Part shown: positions 18,335-27,222 of the stretch, in pieces
Numbering within the stretch: position 1 is the first letter of the stretch
Layout of the letters: every line of letters begins with the position of its first letter
Origin: Nocardiopsis flavescens
GTDB taxonomy: Bacteria; Actinomycetota; Actinomycetes; Streptosporangiales; Streptosporangiaceae
Assembly: GCF_900141985.1 (NCBI RefSeq)
Contig: NZ_FQZK01000018.1
Span: 49,961-113,960, forward strand
Reading direction: 5' to 3'
DNA: 64,000 nucleotides
Position numbers and translations under genes: made by a program
The notes under the pieces: model-generated
What the model was told of the DNA's origin: nothing
Database searches by the model: none
The model's input: the letters and a program-made list of their open reading frames with translations, nothing else

Positions 18335-19848
18335 TCCTGGTTCCCGATCTCGCCGACATCGAGAGCCGGAGCACTAGTGAAGCCGAACGGCGGGTGGCTC
18401 GGTTGCTGCGGTCGGTGGAGGCTCCGGCTGACGCCGTCGCCTTCTTCTCTCTCGGCCTACGCAGTCACGGAACCAAACAGCAGGGGGAGGCGGATTTCGT
18501 CGTTCTCTGGAGGAACGTCGTCATCCTCGTCGAGGTCAAGGGGGGAGGTGTCCGCAAGCACGAGGGCCGCTGGTACAGCATCGACCGCCGTGGCGACTGG
18601 AAGAAACTGACCGAGTCGCCGATGGCACAAGCACAGTCGGCGATGTACGCCCTACGCAACATCCTGAACGAAGAAGGCGTGGGGTGGTACGCGAGCGAAG
18701 CCGTGGTCATCACTCCCGACATCGACGCTCCGCCGCCCGCCATCGACTGGAAGGAGAGTCATTGGTGGGCCAGGGAACGCATGAGCGTCGCCGCGCTGGC
18801 GGAGGGCTTCGAGAAGGTCGCCGCCGATGCCAGGACGGCTCCCTATGGTGTCAAAGTCGCACGAACTCGCCAGTTGCGAGAGCGGCTGTACGGAGAGTTC
18901 TCGCGGATGCCGGTCATCGATGCGCAACGCGGTGCCGTCATCGAGGAACAGAACCGGGCGACCGAAGGGCAGGCCAGGGTACTCGCCTCCCTTGCCCGTA
19001 ACCCGAGAATGCTCATGTTCGGGGGAGCGGGCACCGGGAAGTCGCTGGTGCTCACGGAAGGCGCGAAGCAGGAGGCGGGCAGCGGGAGGTCCGTCCTGAT
19101 CACCTTTCACTCCCCTTCGCTGGTCGCCTTCTTCCGACCACGGATCGAGGGCAGGAACATAGATCTCATTCCGTTCTCCGAGCTGTCCGGTGACCAGCGA
19201 TACGACGTCGTCTTCGTTGACGAAGCGCAGGACCTCATGAACGCCCACGGCATGGACAGACTCGACTCGGTGATCAAGGGCGGTCGCGCCGGCGGTCGCT
19301 GGAGGATGTTCCTCGATCCCAACAATCAGGCCCGGGTGGACGGCGACTTCGATCCCGACGTGTTCGAGCTCGTCCAGGAAGAGGCTCTTCAATGCGACCT
19401 CGACATGAACGTTCGGAACACCCGGGCCATCGTGCACGTCGTCCAGGAGTACCTCGGTGCCGATATCGGAGATCCCGGCATCGTCCACGGGGACCGCGTG
19501 GAGTGGCACTGGTCTTCAGGAGAGGCCGATGCCGAGGCGGCCGAAGCCGTCGCGGTCGAACTCGTGTCCGGTGGGGTCCGACGGCAGGACGTCTGGATGA
19601 TCGATGTCCGGCGGGAGGCCGAGCCCGAGCTGACCAAAGCGGGTTTCCTGATGACCAATCCCCGCTTCGCCAAAGGGCTGGAAGCGGAGCACGTCATCGT
19701 CTTCGGGCTACCTGAGGACTACGACGACCGAGGTGTCGCCGCGTTCTACGTCGCCATCACCCGCGCTCGCGTCACTCTCCATGTGATCGCCTCCAAGAAG
19801 GACAAGAAACGACTTCAGAACCTTCTCCGAGAGCGGGGTGCGCGGTGA
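18331..19848 (+). CDS. NERD nuclease-like domain fused to SF1 (UvrD-like) helicase
   Basis: This 505-aa protein begins at ATG 18331, overlapping the previous stop by 4 nt. Residues about 15-150 carry a NERD domain with the PD-(D/E)XK-like signature GEADFVVLW...ILVEVKGGG (about 51-73), suggesting nuclease activity. The rest is an SF1 ATPase: Walker A GGAGTGKSLVL (about 230), Walker B VFVDEAQDL (about 294), and C-terminal YVAITRARVTLHV (about 472) typical of UvrD/DUF2075-type helicases. It would unwind or cleave DNA in concert with the flanking helicases. Its stop overlaps the next GTG (GTGA). Such NERD-helicases occur in defence islands but are not standard DISARM components. Confidence 0.85.
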   Translation: MILVPDLADIESRSTSEAERRVARLLRSVEAPADAVAFFSLGLRSHGTKQQGEADFVVLWRNVVILVEVKGGGVRKHEGRWYSIDRRGDWKKLTESPMAQAQSAMYALRNILNEEGVGWYASEAVVITPDIDAPPPAIDWKESHWWARERMSVAALAEGFEKVAADARTAPYGVKVARTRQLRERLYGEFSRMPVIDAQRGAVIEEQNRATEGQARVLASLARNPRMLMFGGAGTGKSLVLTEGAKQEAGSGRSVLITFHSPSLVAFFRPRIEGRNIDLIPFSELSGDQRYDVVFVDEAQDLMNAHGMDRLDSVIKGGRAGGRWRMFLDPNNQARVDGDFDPDVFELVQEEALQCDLDMNVRNTRAIVHVVQEYLGADIGDPGIVHGDRVEWHWSSGEADAEAAEAVAVELVSGGVRRQDVWMIDVRREAEPELTKAGFLMTNPRFAKGLEAEHVIVFGLPEDYDDRGVAAFYVAITRARVTLHVIASKKDKKRLQNLLRERGAR

Positions 19849-22800
19849 GGCTGACTGCCGCTCAGCAAGGCGCGTTGGGCCATCTTCGCCGGGCCTATGC
19901 GGGGCCCGAGGGCGGGGACGACGAGGTCACGATGAACCTCCCCCACCGGCAGTACTCCGTCGGCATGCTCTTCCCACGCGAAGCCGTGTCGGGTGAGGGG
20001 GAAGAGGACGAGGTGTCCGCCGACGTCCCCAGCGGCGACGTGGAGGAAGAAGGAACGGGTGTTTCTCTTGCAGAGGAATGGCGTCCCTCATCGGTCGCGA
20101 TCTCCTTCGTCACCGACGGCGCCTCCGTCGGCATCGAGTTCTCATGCGGCACGTACATCGAGATCGATGATGACGGTCCGCCCAGGTGGAACCGTGTGCC
20201 CCACTTCGTGGACGACCTGGTTTTGAGCCGTGGGCAGGCCCCTATCACTCTGATGATGGGAGAGGTCCCGGTCGAGATCGGGTCGCGTTGGCGGGCTGTT
20301 CAGGGCGACTTCCTGGTCACGGTACATGTTCGCGTGCTGAGCGAATCCACCGGTAAGGACAGGAACGACATCGCCCGCATGGTGTTCCAGGTCGGTTTGG
20401 CCGTTATGCCTTCCGTGGGAGCCCGCATTCTGGAGTACGCCTCAACGCGGACCTTCGACGCCGACCCTGAGACGGCCGAGCTGCGCCTGCGCTACCGCGA
20501 CAGGAAGATCTATGCGGTCGGGCACGGCATGGCGGCGGACTGGGAGTTCGACACGGGGATCTGCACCAAGGTCCTTCTCACTTCAGTGCCCGCCTTCGTC
20601 GTGCCCGCTGTCGAGACCACGGGTTTCAAGGAGGGGACCGTCGAGGCCGAAGCGCTGGACCTGGCACACCTCGAGCGGATCGATGAGGTCCCGGAAGACG
20701 TGTTGCGGTCCTTGGACGCTTTCGTCGACGCCTTCGCCCAGTGGGCTGGCGGGCAGAGGGAAAGAGCCCGGTCCTTCGGAAACGAGAGGGCCGTCGCCGC
20801 TCGGATCGCCGAACGTTCTCTGGTGGCCGTCGACAGGATGCGGGAAACGGTAGGTCTTCTCCGAAGCCCCGCGTCAGGAGAACTGCGCACGGCCTTCTCA
20901 CTCGGGATGAAGGCCATGCGGCTTCAGATGCGACAAGCCGCCGTCAATCGAGGGCGGGGCGAGCAGCGGCAGCGGTGGCGTCCGTTCCAGCTCGGGTTCC
21001 TGCTCGTGTCGTTGGCGTCCACCATAGACACGAAGCACAAGGACCGGGAGCTCGTCGATCTCATCTGGTTCCCCACCGGTGGTGGCAAGACCGAAGCGTA
21101 CCTGGGCCTCGCGGCGATCGAGATCTTCCGGCGGCGCCTGGCTCATGGCCTGGCCGGTGGAGGAACCGCTGTGATCACCCGGTACACCCTGCGACTGTTG
21201 ACCTCTCAGCAGTTCCAGCGTGCGGCGGCTCTGATCTGCGCCATGGAGAAGATGCGTAGGGAGGACTCACGTGTCAGGGGAATGGCGCAATTCTCCATCG
21301 GTCTTTGGGTGGGGAACGAGGTCACGCCGGGCACACGGCGGGAGGCGGGCAAAGCCCGTGAGCGTCTTCTTCGCGCCAGGAGTCCACAGGAGGCGAACGA
21401 ATTCCAGGTGGAGAGCTGCCCCTGGTGTCTGACCCCCCTTGTGCCCGAGATCAACGGTGGCCGGGAAAAGGAGTTCGGTGTCCGCCTGGCGGGGAACACC
21501 GTGGTGCTCCACTGCGTGGCGGACTCCTGCGAGTTCAATCAGGAACTTCCGCTCTCCGTCGTCGATGATCTCCTCTACGAGGACCCGCCCACCATTCTGT
21601 TGGCCACCGTTGACAAGTTCGCACGGCTGCAGTTCAAGCCCGAGGCGGGCAGGCTACTCGGGATCGATACCTTCTTCGAGCAGCCCTCCATGATCATCCA
21701 GGACGAGCTCCATTTGCTCTCCGGGCCGCTCGGGACCACTGTGGCGGTCTTCGATGCCGTCATCCGGCTCCTGTTGAACCACTCCGATACCGGTCCCAAG
21801 ATCGTTGCCTCGACGGCCACCATTCGTGCGTCCGAGGAACAGGTGCGCGGTCTGTACGGACGTGATGTCGCTCTTTACCCGCCGTCCGGGCTCGATGACG
21901 ACCGCACCTTCTTCTCCCGTCCAGTGGAGAGTGGGGAGGGACGTCTCTACGTCGGTCTCATGCCACAGTCGATCTCCCAGCCGTCGGCCGTCATCGCCGC
22001 GTCCACCCCGATGTTGGAGATACCGGAAGCACTTGCCACCGAGAACCCCGGGGCCGTGAGCCGAGACGCCTACTGGACGCTGGTCATGTACCACAACAGT
22101 CTTCGAGAGCTCGGCCGGACCGGGACCCTGGTGATCGACGACGTCAATGGGAGGCTGGAGTCACGAGCCGAGAGGATCGGTCTCCCGACGCGTTCCGTTC
22201 GTGCCGGCAGCATCCTGGAGTTGACGAGCCGTAGAGGTGCGGAGGAACTCCCCAACGATCTGCGTGCGCTCCGGATCAGCGTCGACACGTCCGAGGACGC
22301 CATCGACGTGGTCCTGTCGTCGAATATGCTCTCCGTCGGAATCGACATCCCCCGACTGTCCTTGATGCTGATGGTGGGCCAGCCCAAGACCACCTCCGAG
22401 TACATCCAGGCGACGAGTCGTGTCGGGCGTGGTGACACACAGGGCATCGTTGTCACTCTCTTCAGATCGGCCCGTGCGCGTGACCGGTCGCACTTCGAGA
22501 CCTTCCGTGGTTACCACGAGGCCCTGTACCGCAGAGTCGAGCCCACGAGCGTGACCCCATGGTCCTTGGCCTCCAGGGAGCGTTCGCTCGCTGGTGCGCT
22601 CGTCGCCCTGATGCGGCACTCGTTCGCCCAGCTCGCAGAGAACACGGCGGCCGGGGATTTCGATCTCGATGACACGAGGGTCAAGGAGGCCGTCGAGCTT
22701 TTGGTCGAGAACTTCCTCGGGTACGTGTCACAGGCCGATCCCCTTGAAGTAGAGGAAACACGTCATGATGTGCGCAGGTTGCTGCGCGAGTGGAGCGAAA

Positions 22801-23000
22801 GAGCTGAGCTAGCACGGTCATCCGGTGAAACCCTTTGCTATGAGTCCCGAATCAAGGGCCAAGAAGCGCTGTTGAAAGAATTTGGACAAAATGGCGAGGG
22901 ATGGGTCATAGCTCATTCCATGAGGTCCGTCGAACCCAATGTGGCCGTCGAGGTCCGGGAACCGCAGGAGGAGTTTCACGATGGAGAAGATCAAGCATGA
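19845..23000 (+). CDS. drmA: DrmA-like DISARM helicase
   Basis: This 1051-aa protein matches the DISARM helicase DrmA in length and signatures: Walker A LIWFPTGGGKTEAYLGL (about 408), a Cys4 zinc-ribbon insertion (ESCPWC ... HCVADSC, about 522-561), a DExH variant IIQDELHLLSGPLGT (about 619), STATIRASEEQV (about 656), and motif VI YIQATSRVGRGDTQG (about 852). In DISARM, DrmA together with DrmB binds and remodels incoming phage DNA. GTG 19845 overlaps the upstream stop; the 3' end overlaps the DrmB start by 20 nt. A hydrophobic, acidic N-terminal 300 residues precede the helicase core. Assignment is from remembered family motifs, not from a search. Confidence 0.85.
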   Translation: MRLTAAQQGALGHLRRAYAGPEGGDDEVTMNLPHRQYSVGMLFPREAVSGEGEEDEVSADVPSGDVEEEGTGVSLAEEWRPSSVAISFVTDGASVGIEFSCGTYIEIDDDGPPRWNRVPHFVDDLVLSRGQAPITLMMGEVPVEIGSRWRAVQGDFLVTVHVRVLSESTGKDRNDIARMVFQVGLAVMPSVGARILEYASTRTFDADPETAELRLRYRDRKIYAVGHGMAADWEFDTGICTKVLLTSVPAFVVPAVETTGFKEGTVEAEALDLAHLERIDEVPEDVLRSLDAFVDAFAQWAGGQRERARSFGNERAVAARIAERSLVAVDRMRETVGLLRSPASGELRTAFSLGMKAMRLQMRQAAVNRGRGEQRQRWRPFQLGFLLVSLASTIDTKHKDRELVDLIWFPTGGGKTEAYLGLAAIEIFRRRLAHGLAGGGTAVITRYTLRLLTSQQFQRAAALICAMEKMRREDSRVRGMAQFSIGLWVGNEVTPGTRREAGKARERLLRARSPQEANEFQVESCPWCLTPLVPEINGGREKEFGVRLAGNTVVLHCVADSCEFNQELPLSVVDDLLYEDPPTILLATVDKFARLQFKPEAGRLLGIDTFFEQPSMIIQDELHLLSGPLGTTVAVFDAVIRLLLNHSDTGPKIVASTATIRASEEQVRGLYGRDVALYPPSGLDDDRTFFSRPVESGEGRLYVGLMPQSISQPSAVIAASTPMLEIPEALATENPGAVSRDAYWTLVMYHNSLRELGRTGTLVIDDVNGRLESRAERIGLPTRSVRAGSILELTSRRGAEELPNDLRALRISVDTSEDAIDVVLSSNMLSVGIDIPRLSLMLMVGQPKTTSEYIQATSRVGRGDTQGIVVTLFRSARARDRSHFETFRGYHEALYRRVEPTSVTPWSLASRERSLAGALVALMRHSFAQLAENTAAGDFDLDDTRVKEAVELLVENFLGYVSQADPLEVEETRHDVRRLLREWSERAELARSSGETLCYESRIKGQEALLKEFGQNGEGWVIAHSMRSVEPNVAVEVREPQEEFHDGEDQA

Positions 23001-24783
23001 TCTACGCCTTTCCGAGGCGATTTCTCCTTTCGGTGTCGGAGCGATCGTCGATATCCGGGGAGCCTCTCTCATGGCCCCGGACACCTCTTGGTGGGATTCA
23101 AAATATGCTCAAGAGATCCACTGTGAACGCTTGATGTCGCGGCTGGGTGCGGGAACATTGCGGCGTCCCCCGGAGCACGCGGGGCGCGCGGCCAAGACCA
23201 CGCCCGCCTTGATGTATTGGCGCTTCCCTGCCTGGCGTTTCTGTGAGCGTTGTGATCGGCTCTCGAAGCTGACCGGTAAGAAAAATGGGAAGTGGAGCAA
23301 CAAGTGTGAATGTGGTGGCCTTCTGGTGCCGATGCGATATGTCGCCATCTGCGAAAAGGGGAGTCACATCCAGGACATCAACTGGTTCAAGTGGGCGCAT
23401 CGTGGGAGTGCTGCGCTTCAGAACGAAGAAGTCCGCTTTTGTCGTGATTACCGGTCACTCAAGTTCAAGAAGTATGCCGGGCGAGGCGAAGGTCTGTTGT
23501 CATTGGCGGTCAAGTGCAACGGTTGTGGCAACTCCCGGGTTCTACAGGAGCTCGTCACAGCGGGCGCCTTGAGTCGGGACGGTATTCGTTGCGCAGGGCG
23601 ACAACCCTGGGAACCGGAGAATTCGGTCAAGGAACCCTGCCAAAATGCGCTGAACGCTGTACAGCGTGGTGCCACCGGTAACTACATGGCCGAGAAGATA
23701 TCGGCCCTGGACATTCCGGAGGAGGCTCCTCCGTCGGTCGAGCTCGCGGAGAGGATCCGCGGCCATGTGTACTTCGCGAAGGTCGTGGCGGACAACGGTG
23801 GTCCACAAGCGGACATGGTGGCCGAGTGGATCGCCGAGGAACTCGGTGTGTCGAAGGAGACGGTGCTCGTCACGGTGGCCGAGGGGGAGGTCGCGGCGGA
23901 TGACATGCTGCTCGACCTCAAGGACGGGGAGTGGGCCGCCTTCCTCAAGAAACTCGACGCCGTCCGTGATCGCGAGGGAGGCGACTTCGTCGTCGATGGC
24001 CGGACCTTTGATGACGTCGAGGGACCGGAGAGTCTCCTCCGCGCCATCGGTGGTGTCGGTATGGTGCGCCGGGTCCGCGAGGTCATCGCCCTGCGTGGTT
24101 TCCGGCGCAATGGCATGGACGCGGCACTGATCGACGTCGACCTCGGGCCGAACCGGCGAAGGTATCCCACTTATCCCGCGATCGAGTTGTTCGGAGAGGG
24201 GATCTTCATCCGGTTCAACGAGGAACTCCTCGGCGCCTGGGAGGAACAGCCGGGGGTGCGGGCCCGCGCGGGCATCCTTACGAGACGCAAGGAGCACTCG
24301 GCGCTGGCCGATCGCCTCGACACCCCAGAGCCGCGGTACGTGGCGCTACACACTCTGGCGCACCTGATCATTCGTCGATTGGCCTTTGAGAGCGGCTATG
24401 CGTCCGCGGCGCTTCAGGAGCGGATCTACGCCAACTCCGAGCGTGCCGACAAGACGGCCGGAATTTTGATCTACACGGCCTCGGGTGATTCCCAGGGGAC
24501 TCTGGGAGGGCTCGTCAGGCTCGGTGAGCCGTCCAAGCTCATCCCTCTCATCGTGGCGGCCCTCGATGACGCGGACTTCTGCTCGAACGACCCGGTCTGC
24601 ATCGAGAGCGACAAGCAAGGAGCCTCGCAGATGAACCTTTCGGCCTGCCACGGTTGTGCCTTGGTCAGTGAGACCTCGTGTGAGACCGGGAACCGCTTGC
24701 TTGACCGGCAACTGCTCCTGGGGGGAAGCGACGTGAAGGGACTACTGGAGGACGTTCTCACAGAGGTTCGGCGACTCGGATGA
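22981..24783 (+). CDS. drmB: DrmB-like DISARM protein (DUF1998)
   Basis: This 600-aa product starts at ATG 22981 with a strong GGAGGAG ribosome-binding site inside the upstream gene. The N-terminus RLSEAISPFGVGAIVDIRG is characteristic of DrmB. A zinc-binding cluster follows (FCERCDRL ... CECGGLL, about residues 80-115). The C-terminal DUF1998 domain contains HTLAHLIIRRLA (about 455-466), a GILIYTASGDSQGTLGGL segment and a Cys-rich end (DPVCIES, SACHGCALV, SCETGN). DrmB forms the DNA-binding complex with DrmA in characterised DISARM systems. It overlaps DrmA by 20 nt, as expected for subunits of one complex. Confidence 0.87.
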   Translation: MEKIKHDLRLSEAISPFGVGAIVDIRGASLMAPDTSWWDSKYAQEIHCERLMSRLGAGTLRRPPEHAGRAAKTTPALMYWRFPAWRFCERCDRLSKLTGKKNGKWSNKCECGGLLVPMRYVAICEKGSHIQDINWFKWAHRGSAALQNEEVRFCRDYRSLKFKKYAGRGEGLLSLAVKCNGCGNSRVLQELVTAGALSRDGIRCAGRQPWEPENSVKEPCQNALNAVQRGATGNYMAEKISALDIPEEAPPSVELAERIRGHVYFAKVVADNGGPQADMVAEWIAEELGVSKETVLVTVAEGEVAADDMLLDLKDGEWAAFLKKLDAVRDREGGDFVVDGRTFDDVEGPESLLRAIGGVGMVRRVREVIALRGFRRNGMDAALIDVDLGPNRRRYPTYPAIELFGEGIFIRFNEELLGAWEEQPGVRARAGILTRRKEHSALADRLDTPEPRYVALHTLAHLIIRRLAFESGYASAALQERIYANSERADKTAGILIYTASGDSQGTLGGLVRLGEPSKLIPLIVAALDDADFCSNDPVCIESDKQGASQMNLSACHGCALVSETSCETGNRLLDRQLLLGGSDVKGLLEDVLTEVRRLG

Positions 24784-24917
24784 CAGGTGTTCGCTTCGAG
24801 GCCGAGGACCTCGGCGCGAAGGATCCGGAACGCCGAGAGGTCGTCCCTCTGGCTCGTGCACACGACAACGCGGAAGCCACCGTTGCCGGCGTGGTCGTGA
24901 CGACTTCCCGGTTCTGA
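24780..24917 (+). CDS. Possible 45-aa protein translationally coupled to drmB
   Basis: ATG 24780 overlaps the drmB stop in an ATGA junction, as every other gene pair of the operon is coupled. It reads MTGVRFEAEDLGAKDPERRE and then VVPLARAHDN to a TGA at 24917. The composition is that of a soluble, charged peptide. In canonical DISARM a PLD-family nuclease (DrmC) often follows DrmB; this could be a relic of such a gene or an unrelated small subunit. No domain can be assigned at this length. Confidence 0.4.
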   Translation: MTGVRFEAEDLGAKDPERREVVPLARAHDNAEATVAGVVVTTSRF

Positions 24918-24969
24918 CGGACCGACCTCTCCTGACCTTCCACCGTTTGGGTGCCAGAACAATACCCAT

Positions 24970-24999
24970 TTGGTCCGTTTCGATGGGGTTCTCTAGGCT
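24970..24999 (+). promoter_or_regulatory. Internal leaderless promoter before MrcB/DUF3883 gene
   Basis: TTGGTC (24970-24975), an 18-bp spacer and TAGGCT (24994-24999), followed after 7 nt by GTG 25007. This is a near-textbook actinobacterial leaderless promoter and implies that the last gene of the island can be expressed apart from the helicase operon. Confidence 0.6.
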
Positions 25000-25006
25000 C
25001 GGTTTC

Positions 25007-26122
25007 GTGGACGAGACCTTGATTGAGATCCTTGACCTTCAGAAGCAGTGGAGCGCGAAGAACACCGAGGCGATGAGGCGCCGTGGGGTTCTGATCCGTA
25101 AGACCCTCCCAGATCAACTCCGGCTGCACACCGCAACGCTGGCGGAGGTGCTGGAGGTGCCCGAATCCGAGGTGGGAGTGGAAGGACGAGACGGCACGGG
25201 GCTCAAGACGGAGGTCCCCTGGACACGGGTTCACCTCCCCCTACGGTCCCCCAGTGCGACGACCGGTTGGTACCTGGTCTATCTCTTCAGCGCGCAGGGG
25301 AATCGGGTATACCTCTCCCTGATCCAAGGCACCACCCGATGGACCGGGACCGACTTCGCACGGCGAAGTCCTGAACAACTCTCCGAGCGGGTGGCGTGGG
25401 CGCGACCTCTCCTCAAAGGGTTGCTCTCCGAGCGTGACGACCTCATCGAATCCATTGACCTCCAAGCCACGAAGTCGAAAGTGGCACGGGGATATGCGGC
25501 GGGGAGCGTGATCGCGATCGAGTACGACCGTCACACCATGCCGAATGACACCGTCCTGGTCCAGGATCTGCTGTTCATGACCCGCTTGCTCTCCGAGATT
25601 CATCAGGGGGAGGACACATCTCCGTACATCCCGGGTGAAGTGCCTCCCGAAGTGCTGGATGCGACCGAAGCAGCGGCCGAGACGGCCGGACGTCGAACGA
25701 GGGACTTCAAGGGGCAGGGATTTCGGCTCGACGCACCTGACCGACGAGCGTTGGAACTGCACAGCGTCGGTATGGCCACCGCTTACTTCGAAGACCGGGG
25801 ATGGATCGTCGAGGATGTCGGGGCCGAGGAGTCTTACGACCTGCTGTTGAAGCGGGGAGACGAACGTCTCCACGTAGAGGTGAAGGGAACCGTCTCCGAG
25901 GGGGGTCAAGTGATTCTCACTCGTGCCGAGGTCGAGAAGCAGCGTCAGTTCGTGCCGGCCAACGCCCTGGTGATCGTCCACTCGATTCGATTGGATCGGA
26001 GTGTGTCACCACCTATGGCGAGTGGTGGTGTGCTGCACTGCACTTCGCCGTGGGAGATCGCGGAGGAAGACCTCACCGTTGTCTCCTACATTTATCGTTC
26101 TGAGGTTGAGAAGGCGCTCTGA
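25007..26122 (+). CDS. MrcB N-terminal-like (DUF3578) protein with DUF3883 nuclease-like domain
   Basis: This 371-aa protein starts at GTG 25007 behind a leaderless promoter (ATG 24983 possible but lies between the -35 and -10). Residues about 1-185 resemble the MrcB N-terminal domain found in modification-dependent restriction enzymes (VPWTRVHLPLRSPSATTGWY, LVYLFSAQGNRVYLSLIQGT). Residues about 240-360 form a DUF3883 (NOV C-terminal) domain with a PD-(D/E)XK-like pattern: GWIVEDVGAEESYDLLL (about 265-281) and LHVEVKGT (about 288-295). The combination suggests a nuclease directed by recognition of modified or unmodified DNA. It closes the defence island on the plus strand. Confidence 0.8.
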   Translation: MDETLIEILDLQKQWSAKNTEAMRRRGVLIRKTLPDQLRLHTATLAEVLEVPESEVGVEGRDGTGLKTEVPWTRVHLPLRSPSATTGWYLVYLFSAQGNRVYLSLIQGTTRWTGTDFARRSPEQLSERVAWARPLLKGLLSERDDLIESIDLQATKSKVARGYAAGSVIAIEYDRHTMPNDTVLVQDLLFMTRLLSEIHQGEDTSPYIPGEVPPEVLDATEAAAETAGRRTRDFKGQGFRLDAPDRRALELHSVGMATAYFEDRGWIVEDVGAEESYDLLLKRGDERLHVEVKGTVSEGGQVILTRAEVEKQRQFVPANALVIVHSIRLDRSVSPPMASGGVLHCTSPWEIAEEDLTVVSYIYRSEVEKAL

Positions 26123-26644
26123 CACGTCGGTTCGTGATAGCGGGTGAGGCATGCCGCGCCCTCTCATGGTGTTTCTCCGATGTTCGCGGGAACAGCACCT
26201 CGACGTTGGAAAATGCCTGAAGCAGGGGGTGATAGCCGTAGCGCGGACCGTGATGGCATCGTGCGACTTCTCCGTCTCATCTCGTCGGTCCACAACATGC
26301 GCTCGGGGTGCTCGGCCACGATGGTGGCCCGCATCGGGTTCTGTTTCCTCCTGCCCCGGGTGCATACTCGCCGGCCGTCCATATGCTCGGAGTCGGCGGA
26401 CCTGTACCCCGACGAGACGGCCTGTGTCATTCCGTGTCGATGGAAGGCCCATCCGAGGCAGACCAGCCATGCGATCAGTACATCCCAGGACACGAACGCC
26501 GACCATCCTTCCGGGCGGCCGAGCACGATTCACGCTCCGGAGCCGATCACGATGACGACGTCGGTGATCGGGAACAAAGGCCGGGGCGGCCGTTGGTGAG
26601 GCCAGGGCTTTCGCCCTGCGTGGGGCTGGTCCGGCGGTGCCGTG
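26123..26644. other. Region downstream of defence genes, no confident gene
   Basis: About 520 bp with mixed composition. A minus-strand frame at 26164-26526 (WSAFVSWDVLIAWLVCLGWA near its start) could encode a small membrane protein, but it lacks a good ribosome-binding site and the remainder is arbitrary. I treat the stretch as non-coding or as gene debris within the island. Confidence 0.35.
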
Positions 26645-26941
26645 TCAGCGGGGTGCGTCCTCCGGGGTGGAAGCCGCTCGGTGCCTCAGGTGAGCGCGGG
26701 TCTCCCGGACGAGGTTGGTCAGGTGGATCAGCGCGCTCAGTCCCACGACCCACATTCCTCGCGGGTTCTCGAACCACACGAAGACTCCGAACGCCGCGGT
26801 CAGCACCAGGGCCATGATCGAGAACTTGACCAACCACCGGTTCGCGGGTGCGGGGGCGCGTGCCGCACGCTCGCGTTTCACGACCTCGCGTTCGAGCCTT
26901 TTCGCTTCGGGGTCGTACGGGGCGCGGTGCCGGCCGGTCAT
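26645..26941 (-). CDS. Small two-span membrane protein
   Basis: This 98-aa protein begins with ATG 26941, behind a very strong AGGAGGGG sequence. A charged N-terminal segment (YDPEAKRLEREVVKRERAAR) precedes two helices near residues 36-58 (WLVKFSIMALVLTAAFGVFVWF) and 62-80 (GMWVVGLSALIHLTNLV). No family is recognised. Its GC-rich codon use is like the core genome, unlike the defence genes, so it could be either cargo acquired separately or a native gene if the island ends before it. Confidence 0.7.
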   Translation of the reverse strand: MTGRHRAPYDPEAKRLEREVVKRERAARAPAPANRWLVKFSIMALVLTAAFGVFVWFENPRGMWVVGLSALIHLTNLVRETRAHLRHRAASTPEDAPR

Positions 26942-27222
26942 GTGGGCCCCTCCTAGTCGTGCGGGGGTGGTGACTTCGAGAGGCAGAGCTGTTCCGGATG
27001 GTGGGTGGACCAACCGTCCACCACTGCCGACAAGTCGACAGGGAGCAAAGCCGTTGCGCAACCCCCACCGCGTGAATCGGCCTGATAGGGGTGGCCCCGA
27101 CACGGACACCGAGACCGTTGCAGATTCGGCCCGGACGCGCCCCCACGGTGGGGCGGGCGCCTCCAGAGACCGGCCCCGCCGGGCCGCCCGGCCCGGTTGA
27201 CCGTGGACACACACCCCCCGTA

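Noticed and set aside
11865..26122. BREX, Druantia or plain type I/III restriction-modification
   Set aside because: No PglX/PglZ/BrxC-like proteins, no HsdR/S/M set, and the helicase pair matches DrmA/DrmB. The DUF1998 protein is separate from the helicase, unlike DruE.
26164..26526. Small membrane-protein gene on the minus strand inside the island end
   Set aside because: One hydrophobic stretch only, no ribosome-binding site, and the rest is arbitrary; reported as non-coding region.
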